Part shown: one piece after another, positions 16,363 through 25,338 of the stretch | How positions within the stretch are numbered: the stretch's first letter is position 1 | How the letters are laid out: each line of letters starts with the position of its first letter | IMG/VR virus record: IMGVR_UViG_3300010885_053606 | Coordinates: 1 to 63,435 of that record | Reading direction: 5' to 3' (one strand) | Origin: a virus | Length of the DNA stretch: 63,435 bases | The notes under the pieces: model-generated | Databases searched by the model: none | Seen by the model: only the letters and a program-made list of their open reading frames with translations | What the model was told of the DNA's origin: nothing | Program-made: the position numbers and the translations under genes

Positions 16363-17253
16363 TTATCCAATAAACCACATAGGTGGTGTTACATCCTCGT
16401 TTTCTTTTTTAAGTTCATCTTCAAGCCTATCTCTTTCAGCAATACCTTGTTGCATAAAATCTTGCGAATTAACTGAACCACCAGCAAATAAACCAGTACC
16501 AGAATATTTACCTCTAACGTTAGCAACAGTAATTTTACAAAGGGCTAAAACGTAACGATGTATCCATCTTTCATTAATAAGATCCTTAACCGGTCTTTCT
16601 AAATAACATCCTACAATTCCAAGATAACTATTTAACGGAACTGGTTCAGGTATAATTCTAAGAATTTGAGTGCGAGGGTCAAAGCGGTAACGAGGTGTTT
16701 GTGCAAGTACCTTATCTCTTGTATCAATAAACTCCTTTAATATTTCCCAGGATGTTAAATCAAACCCAAAGTTACCAATCATATATGACGAGTAAATTTG
16801 TTGAGCCATAGCCTGTTCAAGAGTAAAGAGGGTATTAATACCTGTAGATTCTCCTACGTTAAATGAAAAACAGTCTAATACCCTTCTATAGGACTCAAGA
16901 TCATAGTCATAAGCACTACCAGACAATAAGGGTGCTGAAGTAGCGGACATAACATTACCGAGTGTACTGGAGTTAGTTTCCGGTGTTCTGTTAATCATTG
17001 TTGCAACATCTAAACCAACACCTGGTACGTATTTTTTAGAATCAAATACAAGATACTCTTCTGTATACCCGGCGTACTTTGTAAAATACTCCATAGCAAT
17101 AGCTATGTTTTCATATATTTGTTCGTTAGATATTTCTATATTAACTAAAGGTTCACCCAACTGACGACGAATCCTTATAGCTAAGGAATCATAACTAACG
17201 ATCTTATTATTAAGCTGAGTAGAGCCAGTTGTATATCTTGGAAGAACGTTCAT
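16363..17253 (-). CDS. 13: neck protein, gp13-like
   Basis: 296 residues, near the T4 gp13 length. The N-terminal part (IRIRRQLGEPLVNIEISNEQIYENIAIAMEYF split across residues 26-57) is the characteristic start of gp13 relatives in T4-like phages, followed by YAGYTEEYLVF. The end part has WIHRYVLALCKITVANVRGKY and a charged C-terminal helix. In T4 gp13 and gp14 form the neck that closes the filled head for tail joining. Here it is directly downstream of gp14-like, and TTAAATAAT stands five bases before its ATG. Confidence 0.72.
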   Translation of the reverse strand: MNVLPRYTTGSTQLNNKIVSYDSLAIRIRRQLGEPLVNIEISNEQIYENIAIAMEYFTKYAGYTEEYLVFDSKKYVPGVGLDVATMINRTPETNSSTLGNVMSATSAPLLSGSAYDYDLESYRRVLDCFSFNVGESTGINTLFTLEQAMAQQIYSSYMIGNFGFDLTSWEILKEFIDTRDKVLAQTPRYRFDPRTQILRIIPEPVPLNSYLGIVGCYLERPVKDLINERWIHRYVLALCKITVANVRGKYSGTGLFAGGSVNSQDFMQQGIAERDRLEDELKKENEDVTPPMWFIG

Positions 17254-17258
17254 GTATG

Positions 17259-17267
17259 ATTATTTAA
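17259..17267 (-). promoter_or_regulatory. late-promoter-like motif TTAAATAAT
   Basis: Minus-strand TTAAATAAT five bases upstream of the gp13-like ATG and just after the stop codon region of the gp14-like gene. Confidence 0.5.
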
Positions 17268-17271
17268 TCTT

Positions 17272-17967
17272 TTATAAGCCGTAATAACCGTACGGATTTC
17301 CTTGATTACCGGTTTGATTCTGATCTATAACTTGTTCAGCATCTATATTGGCATTATCTGGATACGGTTGAGTTACAGTAGGTATACTATTACCTCCAGG
17401 TAGTAATCCATAATCACCAGCGTCATTAATTTGCACATTAACAGGCTCGTGTGGTGCTCCTGGTTCGGAAGAATTCTCCCAACGTTTACATTTTATAACC
17501 CAGATGTAGTGTCCCATAAGGGTGTTAGCAAACATGGGTAAATTTTGATCATCACGTTCTGTTACTTCATAAATAGAGGCCCCTCTTCCGCCCGGTCGAT
17601 CTCCAGCACCTCCATACTCTGATAATTCAATTAAGTCTCCGGATTTAGGTTCTCTTCCCGGTCCAAACGTATTATAAAAACCTGATATATGAACAACAGC
17701 TGTCATATCGCAGTCAGCCATAATACCAAACTTAGAAAGCATTATAGCGTCGTTTGTTATATCGGTTAACATAATAACCGGTCCTGTTTCTATAAATGTA
17801 GATGTTGGGTCTTCACCGTAAAGAAAATTTTGTGTAGATAAAGTATAACCGTTAGTATAGTAATTTACCTGTACACCGTAATGCTGAATTTGTTCGTACC
17901 ACCAACTACTAAAATTATTACGTTCATTAGACGTAATACCTTTATTAAGATAACGAACTTGTTCCAT
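17272..17967 (-). CDS. 14: neck protein, gp14-like
   Basis: 231 residues. Family-like blocks appear in order: VQVNYYTNGY, LYGEDPTSTF (residues about 49-58), IMLSKFGIMAD, REPKSGDLIELSEYG, IYEVTERDDQ and HYIWVIKCKRWE. The layout of a GED motif, a SKFG motif, a GDLI motif and then a VTE-type strand fits T4 gp14. The tail of the protein is Asn/Gln/Pro-rich and low complexity. It would complete the neck together with the gp13-like protein encoded immediately downstream. Confidence 0.72.
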   Translation of the reverse strand: MEQVRYLNKGITSNERNNFSSWWYEQIQHYGVQVNYYTNGYTLSTQNFLYGEDPTSTFIETGPVIMLTDITNDAIMLSKFGIMADCDMTAVVHISGFYNTFGPGREPKSGDLIELSEYGGAGDRPGGRGASIYEVTERDDQNLPMFANTLMGHYIWVIKCKRWENSSEPGAPHEPVNVQINDAGDYGLLPGGNSIPTVTQPYPDNANIDAEQVIDQNQTGNQGNPYGYYGL

Positions 17968-17968
17968 A

Positions 17969-18580
17969 TTATATGGTGCTTAGTTTTTTAATGCCTTTTT
18001 TAAGAGACATTCTCTTATATGTACTCTTTTTATACTTAGCGGGGTCTCCAAGTTTTTCTAAACTGTGTCTAGATTCACCTAATTTACGAGGTTTGCGTAG
18101 CCATTTTTCATAAAATGGATGATAAACATTACCCCACTTATCTAAAAATTTTTCATCTTGTTCAAACGGTTTATTAGATTCTCTTGTTGTAGGTATATAG
18201 TGAAGAGGATGAGTAGTATTAGGTGCTCTTCTATCGTTAATAACTTTTATACAGTTTAAAATTATTTCACTTAAAATATCATCCAAATTATATGTATTAA
18301 GTTTAACATAAACTGTTATTGGACAAAACTTAGAACTATCTTTTTGCAAAATAGGCCCTACAACTACATAATCAAAAACACGAGTTTTTACTGATTCGTT
18401 TTTAGCAGCATTAATAGCATCAATATCCATTAAAATTTGAGAACGAACACCAGGTACCATTTTTGGGTCTCCTCCTACTTGTTCCGAATAAAAGACTGTA
18501 GGGTCTAATTCATTAGGATTAATAGGGTTAGTGTGATGTTTTAAATATTCGTCTTTATATTCATTTTCAAACAAATTCAT
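17969..18580 (-). CDS. putative neck/tail completion protein
   Basis: 203 residues from the ATG at 18578-18580. An earlier in-frame ATG at 18625 lies inside the terminator hairpin and is rejected; GCTTAAATACTATT precedes the chosen start. The core (FDYVVVGPILQKDSSKFCPI, then TVYVKLNTYNLDDILSEIIL) is followed by a basic C-terminus (KKSTYKRMSLKKGIKKL). It lies one base before the gp14-like gene, so a role in neck or tail joining, as for T4 gp15 or gp3, is plausible, but I do not recognise the family. Confidence 0.55.
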   Translation of the reverse strand: MNLFENEYKDEYLKHHTNPINPNELDPTVFYSEQVGGDPKMVPGVRSQILMDIDAINAAKNESVKTRVFDYVVVGPILQKDSSKFCPITVYVKLNTYNLDDILSEIILNCIKVINDRRAPNTTHPLHYIPTTRESNKPFEQDEKFLDKWGNVYHPFYEKWLRKPRKLGESRHSLEKLGDPAKYKKSTYKRMSLKKGIKKLSTI

Positions 18581-18611
18581 AATAGTATTTAAGCTAATTT
18601 TGTAAATAGAA

Positions 18612-18635
18612 ATAGCCCCTATCACTAGGGGCTAT
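18612..18635 (-). terminator. intrinsic terminator
   Basis: A perfect 10-bp stem ATAGCCCCTA (18612-18621) / TAGGGGCTAT (18626-18635) with a four-base loop. On the minus strand it is followed by TTCTATTT. It lies 27 bases after the stop of the acidic head protein. Confidence 0.78.
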
Positions 18636-18662
18636 CTATAAAGTATTAAGAAGTTTTATTTC

Positions 18663-19481
18663 TTACTTGAAGAAATCCCCAACTTTAATTGAAGATGACT
18701 TAGGATTGAACTTCTTGGTATTCTGTAAACCTTTATCGGTTGGAGGAAGCTCTGTTGTGTCGGGCTTGATCTTAATTGTACCGTTGATAGCTTTACCGGT
18801 TGTGGTCTTTACACCACCAACGTTAAACTTGCCTTTAGGTCCTACTAATCCTTTTGAGAGTTTAGCAGTATCAACTAAAGCGTGTCCTTCCTCCTCAGCT
18901 TCATCAGTAGCAAGCGACTCTTCAAAAGGCTCTTCTTCGCCTTCTTCTTCGCCACCAGCTTCATGTTCTTCAGTCTCTTCAGCTTCACTTTCGCCAGACT
19001 CGTGTAATTTATCGAGAATGGATTGAAGGTGTTCGATGACGGACTTAAGATCAGAAACGAGATCAGTTACTTCATCTTTATTACCACCGATTTCATCGGC
19101 CATATCCTCATCGGTAACGGGCAATTCTTCATCGGCATGTTCAGTACCTTCAACTGCTGAATCTTCAGCAAAGTCTTCAGTAAGTGTGGATTTAAAGAGC
19201 TTTTCAAAAGCTCCTTCGTATTTGTTTGATGTATTCATATTTTCTTGAACCTTTGTGTTTTTTGTACCTTTTCTTTTAACAGTAGAAAGTTTTGTATTTT
19301 CAACGGGCTTCTTAATCTTAACTCTTTCGGTTCCACGACCTTTGGCAAGTGGCTCTATTTCAACTTCAGAATTAGGAAGGATATGAAGATTCTTTTTGTT
19401 AGAAGCTACATTATCTTTACCTTCATTAAGAAGGATGTTATTGGAATAGATATCTGAGAGATCAGTGAAGGTGTTTTTCAT
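18663..19481 (-). CDS. acidic head/core-type protein
   Basis: 272 residues with a basic first third (VKIKKPVENTKL, TVKRKGTKNTK), a very acidic middle (residues about 105-205; EEEGEEEPFEE, ETEEHEAGGEE) containing a helix VSDLKSVIEHLQSILDKL, and a basic C-terminus (INGTIKIKPDTTE). It has its own late-type motif (GAATAAATATAATTA) and terminator, and G/C-richer codons than the fibre genes, both of which suggest high expression. The charge pattern resembles prohead core or internal head proteins cleaved by gp21. Specific identity is not established. Confidence 0.6.
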   Translation of the reverse strand: MKNTFTDLSDIYSNNILLNEGKDNVASNKKNLHILPNSEVEIEPLAKGRGTERVKIKKPVENTKLSTVKRKGTKNTKVQENMNTSNKYEGAFEKLFKSTLTEDFAEDSAVEGTEHADEELPVTDEDMADEIGGNKDEVTDLVSDLKSVIEHLQSILDKLHESGESEAEETEEHEAGGEEEGEEEPFEESLATDEAEEEGHALVDTAKLSKGLVGPKGKFNVGGVKTTTGKAINGTIKIKPDTTELPPTDKGLQNTKKFNPKSSSIKVGDFFK

Positions 19482-19531
19482 ATAAGGTTGTAATTATATT
19501 TATTCTATTTGTAGCTTTTTTTAAGTGTAAA

Positions 19532-20857
19532 TTAAAAAGTTTTATTAAAAAATGGGCTTGTAAGAGCAGCTGGTGTGAAATTAGTATCATAGCTTGTTCT
19601 TAATATCTTAGCGTTTTTTGTACTAGTTGGTAAACATAAAATAGAACCATTATATAAGTTAATAGCACCGGTATAAGTACCTGTTATAGATGAAAGTTTT
19701 ATAGTTGTATTAGTTTCTAAATTATAGATAATAGCGCTTGCTCCTGAGTTAAGAGGTAATAGTAGAACTCTACCGTCAGGTAGTAATGTTATAGCTCCGT
19801 AATAATCTGTTGTAGTACTACCTGTAAAAAAGTTAACTGTTGTAGTACTAGTTAGCGTATCATCAATTGGGTTGTATATTTTAGCACCACCGCAACTTGG
19901 ATCATTAGGAGCTATAAAAACACGACCGTCTAATAAAACTTGACCTAAATAAAAACTATTTGTTGTGATAGGGTAATACGCGTTAGATTGTACCGGGGCA
20001 GATAAATCGTATGAATATAATTCAGCTATATTCTCATTATTACTTGGAATTCTATAAACTCTACCATCTGGTAATAGTACACAAGACCGAGAACTACGAT
20101 TAAACTTCATACCTTGTGTGAATGTATTAGTTGTATAGTCATATATAATACATGGTATATTAGGGGAATTTGGACTTATAAAGACTTTATTATTAAAAAG
20201 TAAAGTATAAGAAGAGTATTTTGACCAATCTACTGTCAAAGGAGGAGAGAGAGGGTTCCATGTAGCAGTTGCTAAAAGACTAACAGGGTCAAAGCAAACA
20301 GGTGCACTACTTCCACTTGATGGAACTATTAATACTTTTCCATTTGGTAATAAAATACCTCCACCTTTAGAATTAATTCCTAATGCTACTGCTGTTGTAG
20401 ATTTATTAGTTCTTGAGTCATATATAAAACTAGATATACCGTCTGGTGTTGTGCAAAAAACTCTACCGTCAGGTAGAAGTGTACCGCCTCGCAAAGGAGT
20501 GTTCAATACAGCACCTGTATCAGTTACTAATTCTGTGTTAGGGAACGGTGTATTAATATGATTTATATATTGAAAATAATTCGTTACCCCGTAATTGTTT
20601 AAACTACCGTTATGCCAGGGTGGAAAATAACTTTGTCTAGCACTTACTACTCCTGTAAAAGTTGTTACAACGTTAATACCACTAACACCATAAACAGGGG
20701 ATGTTATACCGATATCGGGCTGTAATGATTTAGTAACGCTAGCAGATAGAATAGTTAAAAAACTATCAATCTGATCAAAATTATTATTAAAAGTATCGAC
20801 AGAGTCCCCGATAACGTCTGTGCCTTCTATTGTTTGTATATTAATATTAAAACTCAT
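19532..20857 (-). CDS. Kelch-like beta-propeller fibre protein (copy 1)
   Basis: 441 residues. The N-terminus has a variant of the docking motif (GTDVIGDSVDTFNNNFDQID). From about residue 110 the protein is built of about 45-residue repeats, each with LLPDGRVF or a variant (GGTLLPDGRVFCTTP, GGILLPNGKVLIVP, SCVLLPDGRVYRIP, ITLLPDGRVLLLP) and an IYDP- or IYNP-type strand, giving a beta-propeller of the Kelch type. The C-terminal end TSPFFNKTF is shared with the next two proteins. It is the last of three propeller genes in tandem. A surface-binding role is inferred. Confidence 0.7.
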   Translation of the reverse strand: MSFNINIQTIEGTDVIGDSVDTFNNNFDQIDSFLTILSASVTKSLQPDIGITSPVYGVSGINVVTTFTGVVSARQSYFPPWHNGSLNNYGVTNYFQYINHINTPFPNTELVTDTGAVLNTPLRGGTLLPDGRVFCTTPDGISSFIYDSRTNKSTTAVALGINSKGGGILLPNGKVLIVPSSGSSAPVCFDPVSLLATATWNPLSPPLTVDWSKYSSYTLLFNNKVFISPNSPNIPCIIYDYTTNTFTQGMKFNRSSRSCVLLPDGRVYRIPSNNENIAELYSYDLSAPVQSNAYYPITTNSFYLGQVLLDGRVFIAPNDPSCGGAKIYNPIDDTLTSTTTVNFFTGSTTTDYYGAITLLPDGRVLLLPLNSGASAIIYNLETNTTIKLSSITGTYTGAINLYNGSILCLPTSTKNAKILRTSYDTNFTPAALTSPFFNKTF

Positions 20858-20865
20858 ATATTATA

Positions 20866-23331
20866 TTAGTAAGTAGCGTTATTAAAAAACGGACCAGATA
20901 AAGCTGCAAAATCAAAATTTCTTTGATGATACGTATAAATTAATTTACCTGTAGTGCCAAGATAATAAGGTGGAATAAACAAATAACCATTTCTTAATAA
21001 AAATGAACCTATTAATTTGTTTACATTTACATATTCAGTTACATCGTTCACTGGATCGTATATTAATGATTTAGATGCTTCATAAGCCGGTATGAATATT
21101 CTTCCGTCAGGTAATAATGAACCTCCAGCATAAGGACCGGACCCTGCTGATCCTACCGTTTCAAATTTATCCCTTGTAGTAGATGTAAGTGTGTCATTTT
21201 TATAATTGTATATATAACCACACGGTATTGAATTACCAGCATGAGGTGTGGTAAAAATACGTCCATCAGGTAACATACAACCACCAAGTCGGTTTTGACC
21301 AGTTGCTGGATAAATTGCATTTGAAACTATAAACATATTAGTTTTTAATGAGTAAATATAACCTCTATCTATACCGTTTGAATTAATGGTAGTGCACGGT
21401 AACCTATATACATTACCGTTAGGTAAAAGTAGAGATGTATATGAACCACCTATAGGGGTGTTACTTGAATAATATGTTGTATCTAAGATTGGATCGTAAA
21501 TTAAAGCAGATGTGTTGCTTTTGCATGGGTTAATATAAACTTTACCATCAGGTAATAAAGTACCACCATAGTATGCATAATCATTAGATGTACTCCAATT
21601 ACCATTACATGTAAGTATTGCATTATTTATTGGGTTATATATTTTACCTGGTTTGTTTTTAGTACTTGGTATTAATAATATACGACCGTCAGCCATTAAT
21701 ACACCTGAAGAGCTAAATATACCTTGATTTTTATCAGGGTAGTTAGCGGGCTGTATAGTGTCAGTTAAAGGATCATATATAGCAGCTTTACCTACTGTAT
21801 AATTACTTTGAGAACAATATACCCTACCATCGGCCATTAGTACCCCGCTTTCTATACCTTGAGGAAATACTGCGCTACAATCAAATATAGTTGTTGTACC
21901 GGACATAGGCGGGTTAATAGAAACCACATCTTGTATATGTTTTAAAAGTTTATCATTTTTTGTAATTTGCTGATGAGTAACGTTAGGTAAAGTTAACGGG
22001 TAGACATCATAAGTTTGAGCTCCTGTTGTATGAATACGATTATCCGAGTATGTTGAATCAATAAACTCCATAGACATAGTACCACCAGGAAAATATACAT
22101 CTTTATAATATGGTGCGCCAGCTCCATAATAGTTCTGTGCAAGCTTTATAGAAATGTCAGGGTCGGTTGATTTAACATTTTTCCATGTAGTTGAATCTCC
22201 TATATCAACTAATTTTGTCTTAATACCACCTACAACACTGTAAATAGTAGACCCGTAAATAGTACCCCAACCGTCGTTTGGAGCATAACTAAAAGCTCCT
22301 GTTTTATATTTTAAACGATAATAACCGGCATCTAAATCAGCTTGTATACCTAGGGTATTTTTAAAATATGTATGAACATTGCTATAAGCGTTCATAGTAA
22401 TATTACCTTTTAAAGCACCAAGTTTTGCTAAAGGAACGGAAGCGTTAGTTGTATCAATTGTTTTGGTTGTTGGTATATTTTCTATTATTGTATTTGTATT
22501 TGTTACTTTTTTTGTTTGAAAAACTTCTACATCCTTTAGATGAGATCTTGTATCCCAAATTATCTTACCAGTAGAATTTTTTACTACTACTGCCCACCCA
22601 GCTGGGTTTTCTTTCCAAGTACCAGCTCCTTTAAAATTAGTTGCTTCAAAATACAATACATGATAACCTTTTAATAAATACACTGTTTTTTTTGATATAG
22701 CATTATTAGAAAATGATTGTGTATAAAAAACTGATTCAATATTATGATCACCATTTTTATTAAAATTATCTATTTTTAATGTTAATGAATTATCGGCTTG
22801 ACCTTCAAACATATAATTACCATCATTTGGTATATATATGCTACGTTCAATTTTCATTAATTGATTAATGTATATATGATCATTTGTTGGTGGAGCAACC
22901 CATACAGCGTATGAATTCATAAACTGATCCCAAGAGAGGTGTTCTACAGGAAACACCTCTCTTGACTTACCTGAAAATGTATCTTTCATTGATGTAACAG
23001 TTTCTGTTTTTGTAACTTCTTCTGTATCATTAGCTGTTTCACTAGTAAATGTTGTAATGATATTTGTTAATGGTATATTGTTATCGTTAACATGCCAAGG
23101 TGGGCATATATTTTCATCTAACACAAAAGCAGCGCCACCCTTAAACAAAGATGTTGTAGAATTTAAATTATAACCAGCTACAACAGAAGTAATTTCTTTA
23201 GATGGTAAGTTTTTTGTTAATCCGCTTATTGTACAAAGAGCTGTATCAAGACTATCGTTATTTTTATTAATAACTTTAATAGAATTAAATAAACATTGAT
23301 TTTCGTCTATAGTATCTGTAAAATTGCTCAT
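20866..23331 (-). CDS. PA14-like plus Kelch-like beta-propeller fibre protein (copy 2)
   Basis: 821 residues. A divergent docking start (ENQCLFNSIKVINKNNDSLD) is followed by a PWH motif (CPPWHVNDNNIPL), then residues about 145-265 resemble a PA14-type carbohydrate-binding domain (SIYIPNDGNYMFEGQADNSL, LLKGYHVLYFEATNFKG, GWAVVVKNSTG). Residues about 490-775 are propeller repeats (GVLMADGRILLIP, GTLLPDGKVYINP, GSLLPDGRIFIPA). The end (SGPFFNNATY) matches its two neighbours. It overlaps the following gene by one base (TAATG). It looks like the propeller protein with an extra binding domain between dock and propeller. Confidence 0.7.
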   Translation of the reverse strand: MSNFTDTIDENQCLFNSIKVINKNNDSLDTALCTISGLTKNLPSKEITSVVAGYNLNSTTSLFKGGAAFVLDENICPPWHVNDNNIPLTNIITTFTSETANDTEEVTKTETVTSMKDTFSGKSREVFPVEHLSWDQFMNSYAVWVAPPTNDHIYINQLMKIERSIYIPNDGNYMFEGQADNSLTLKIDNFNKNGDHNIESVFYTQSFSNNAISKKTVYLLKGYHVLYFEATNFKGAGTWKENPAGWAVVVKNSTGKIIWDTRSHLKDVEVFQTKKVTNTNTIIENIPTTKTIDTTNASVPLAKLGALKGNITMNAYSNVHTYFKNTLGIQADLDAGYYRLKYKTGAFSYAPNDGWGTIYGSTIYSVVGGIKTKLVDIGDSTTWKNVKSTDPDISIKLAQNYYGAGAPYYKDVYFPGGTMSMEFIDSTYSDNRIHTTGAQTYDVYPLTLPNVTHQQITKNDKLLKHIQDVVSINPPMSGTTTIFDCSAVFPQGIESGVLMADGRVYCSQSNYTVGKAAIYDPLTDTIQPANYPDKNQGIFSSSGVLMADGRILLIPSTKNKPGKIYNPINNAILTCNGNWSTSNDYAYYGGTLLPDGKVYINPCKSNTSALIYDPILDTTYYSSNTPIGGSYTSLLLPNGNVYRLPCTTINSNGIDRGYIYSLKTNMFIVSNAIYPATGQNRLGGCMLPDGRIFTTPHAGNSIPCGYIYNYKNDTLTSTTRDKFETVGSAGSGPYAGGSLLPDGRIFIPAYEASKSLIYDPVNDVTEYVNVNKLIGSFLLRNGYLFIPPYYLGTTGKLIYTYHQRNFDFAALSGPFFNNATY
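22930..22963. other. strong perfect hairpin inside a fibre gene
   Basis: CAAGAGAGGTGTT (22930-22942) and AACACCTCTCTTG (22951-22963) are exact 13-base reverse complements around an 8-base loop, within the coding sequence of the 821-aa protein (residues about 123-133). There is no U-tract on either strand, so it is not a classic terminator. Confidence 0.7.
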
Positions 23332-24737
23332 TAGTAAGTTTTGTTAAAGAACGGGCTTGTTAATACATTTAAGGAAAAATTCTTTTGATAATAAAAGCGT
23401 GCAATTTGTACGAAATTTGGGTACCCGGCGCATATAATATTTCCATTAGAAAGTAGATGAACACCTGCCCAGCGCAAGCCAGTAATATTTGGTACGTTAA
23501 GAGCTAAATCAGAAGCTGGATCATAGACAGTACATGTGTTACCGCTTCCATTCCAGTTTATTAAAAACAATCTACCGTCCGGTAAAAGAGTGCATCCTCC
23601 GTAATAAAGACTATATGTATCAAACGAACTATTAAAAAAACCAACCGATGTTGTTGCTTTCAGAGTATCGGTAATAGGGTCGTATATTCTAGCACCTTTA
23701 CAACCTGGATCATTAGGAGCCATAAAAACGCGCCCGTCTATTAATAATCTTGCAGGTAGCCATCCAGATTCACTCTTTGAAAATGTTCCGCCAACTGGAC
23801 TAAACTTATTAGTTTTGTAATTGTAAATATAAGCTGTTGTTCCTACTGTACCTGGAAAAGATTTCCAGCCTCCTGGTACTCTATAAACATTACCATCAAG
23901 CATTGTTACACAAGACGCCGATCTACCGTTAGCAAGATTATCAGAATATATAGTAGTATTGGTTACTGGGTCGTAAATAATAGCGTAATCTTTTTCACTA
24001 GTAGGGTTACAAAAAACATTACCATTTGGTAATAAAGCTGAATTATAAAATGCATACTTGTTATTAGTCTTCCATGTACCGCCACAGTATGTGACTTTAT
24101 CTGTTTGAGGGTCATACATAGCACCTGCACTGCTTTGATCACTAGGTGTTAAAAATACTCTACCGTCAGCCATTAAAACACCACCACAACTACGTAACCC
24201 GGTTGCTCCTGCTGCTGCAGTAAATGTATCAGTTGATGGATCATAAATAGCTGATGTACCTGAACCGTAATTTGATCGTGAAAAATACACTCTGCCGTCA
24301 GCTAAGGTTATAGCTCCTTCAACATCCCCCGCAACAGTATTATTAGCTTTAGAAGGTATAATAGTTATAGCATTTTGCATTGGGGGATTAAACTCTGCTA
24401 CATCTTTTAAATATTTTAAATATTCTGTTTTACGTGTAAAAATTTGAGATATTCTATTATCGCCTATTTCTTGATAGAGTGGTAATCCGGTTTGCCCAAG
24501 ATGCCATTGTGGGCAAGTAGGCTGGGAAATAGTTACTGAGCGGTTAGTGGTAGTTACAGCGTTAGTATTAAAACCGCCACCAATATACGTTACATTGCCT
24601 TTTTGAACACCTGTTAAAGACTGATATATAGATTCAGCACCATTAGAAAGATTATTAAAATTATTATTAATATCGTCTAATGTTTCACCGAGAAAACGAT
24701 TCGGGTCAATCTGTACGGTGAAATTACAATCAGACAT
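23331..24737 (-). CDS. Kelch-like beta-propeller fibre protein (copy 3)
   Basis: 468 residues. The docking start (PNRFLGETLDDINNNFNNLS) and a PQWH motif (CPQWHLGQTGLPL, about residue 74) match the sister proteins. Propeller repeats run from about residue 135 (AITLADGRVYFSR, GVLMADGRVFLTP, SALLPNGNVFCNP, RLLIDGRVFMAP, GCTLLPDGRLFLI), each with an IYDP or MYDP strand. The C-terminus is LTSPFFNKTY. First of the three tandem propeller genes in transcription order. Probably a virion adhesin; which glycan or surface it binds cannot be told. Confidence 0.7.
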   Translation of the reverse strand: MSDCNFTVQIDPNRFLGETLDDINNNFNNLSNGAESIYQSLTGVQKGNVTYIGGGFNTNAVTTTNRSVTISQPTCPQWHLGQTGLPLYQEIGDNRISQIFTRKTEYLKYLKDVAEFNPPMQNAITIIPSKANNTVAGDVEGAITLADGRVYFSRSNYGSGTSAIYDPSTDTFTAAAGATGLRSCGGVLMADGRVFLTPSDQSSAGAMYDPQTDKVTYCGGTWKTNNKYAFYNSALLPNGNVFCNPTSEKDYAIIYDPVTNTTIYSDNLANGRSASCVTMLDGNVYRVPGGWKSFPGTVGTTAYIYNYKTNKFSPVGGTFSKSESGWLPARLLIDGRVFMAPNDPGCKGARIYDPITDTLKATTSVGFFNSSFDTYSLYYGGCTLLPDGRLFLINWNGSGNTCTVYDPASDLALNVPNITGLRWAGVHLLSNGNIICAGYPNFVQIARFYYQKNFSLNVLTSPFFNKTY

Positions 24738-24743
24738 AAACTA

Positions 24744-25310
24744 TTAAGTACCGTAAACAGCCAAACTAATATTGCTAACGTCTACGTAAGTATTTGTTTT
24801 AACATCTTGTACTACAAAATTAAACCCTGAGTTACTGCTGGAATTACCGGTTATTTTACCGTTATAGTCTACAACAACAACAGTAGCGTTACCGGCTGGG
24901 CTAAGCGAACTACTAGCAACAATTGCATAGTTACTAGTAGTAATAAGCCCAAAATTAGAAAAAATTAATGAATATTTACCAGTGTCGGTTTTATATAGTG
25001 TACTTACATTATATGAAGTTGTTGTACTAATAATTTGATTACTATCAGTGGTTTGAGTGCCGTTAAATAAAACCCAACATGTTGCAATTCCATTATATTG
25101 ATTTGTTAAATTATGAAATTGATCTTTAGCAGAAGATGAAACATTATTAAATAATGTATAAAGAGCATCGTTACCTCGTACGGAGTCATTAATTTGAGTA
25201 TCAACGTCACATACATCGTTACTTAAAATATTAAAGTTGTTATTAATAGTAACAAGAGAGTTACCAATACATTCAGTTGGTTGAATTGTTGTAATAGATG
25301 AACAGGACAT
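24744..25310 (-). CDS. small fibre protein with docking N-terminus
   Basis: 188 residues. The start contains the docking motif almost exactly as in the 390-aa and 463-aa fibres (PTECIGNSLVTINNNFNIL). The rest is a short beta-rich domain (CWVLFNGTQTT, YSLIFSNFGLITTSNYAIVA, GFNFVVQDVKTNTYVDVS). The domain fits a compact C-terminal fibre tip. TATAAATAAT lies 10 bases before the ATG. It is immediately upstream, with a 6-base gap, of the three propeller genes. Confidence 0.6.
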   Translation of the reverse strand: MSCSSITTIQPTECIGNSLVTINNNFNILSNDVCDVDTQINDSVRGNDALYTLFNNVSSSAKDQFHNLTNQYNGIATCWVLFNGTQTTDSNQIISTTTSYNVSTLYKTDTGKYSLIFSNFGLITTSNYAIVASSSLSPAGNATVVVVDYNGKITGNSSSNSGFNFVVQDVKTNTYVDVSNISLAVYGT

Positions 25311-25320
25311 ATGATTATAA

Positions 25321-25330
25321 ATTATTTATA
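25321..25330 (-). promoter_or_regulatory. late promoter TATAAATAAT
   Basis: Exact TATAAATA late consensus on the minus strand, 10 bases before the 188-aa fibre gene. Confidence 0.6.
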
Positions 25331-25338
25331 AGGTAAAG

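Noticed and set aside
16362-16370. TTG start for the 100-aa basic protein.
   Set aside because: An ATG nine bases downstream lies just after the stop codon of the upstream gene and gives a normal start.
18581-18625. Earlier ATG for the 203-aa neck-region protein (MIGAISIYKISLNTI start).
   Set aside because: It lies inside the terminator stem of the previous gene and ahead of the late-type motif; the ATG at 18578-18580 fits motif spacing.
18667-19248. Serine- and proline-rich plus-strand frames opposite the acidic protein.
   Set aside because: They are the complement of GAA/GAT-rich codons on the minus strand and have no start signal or context.
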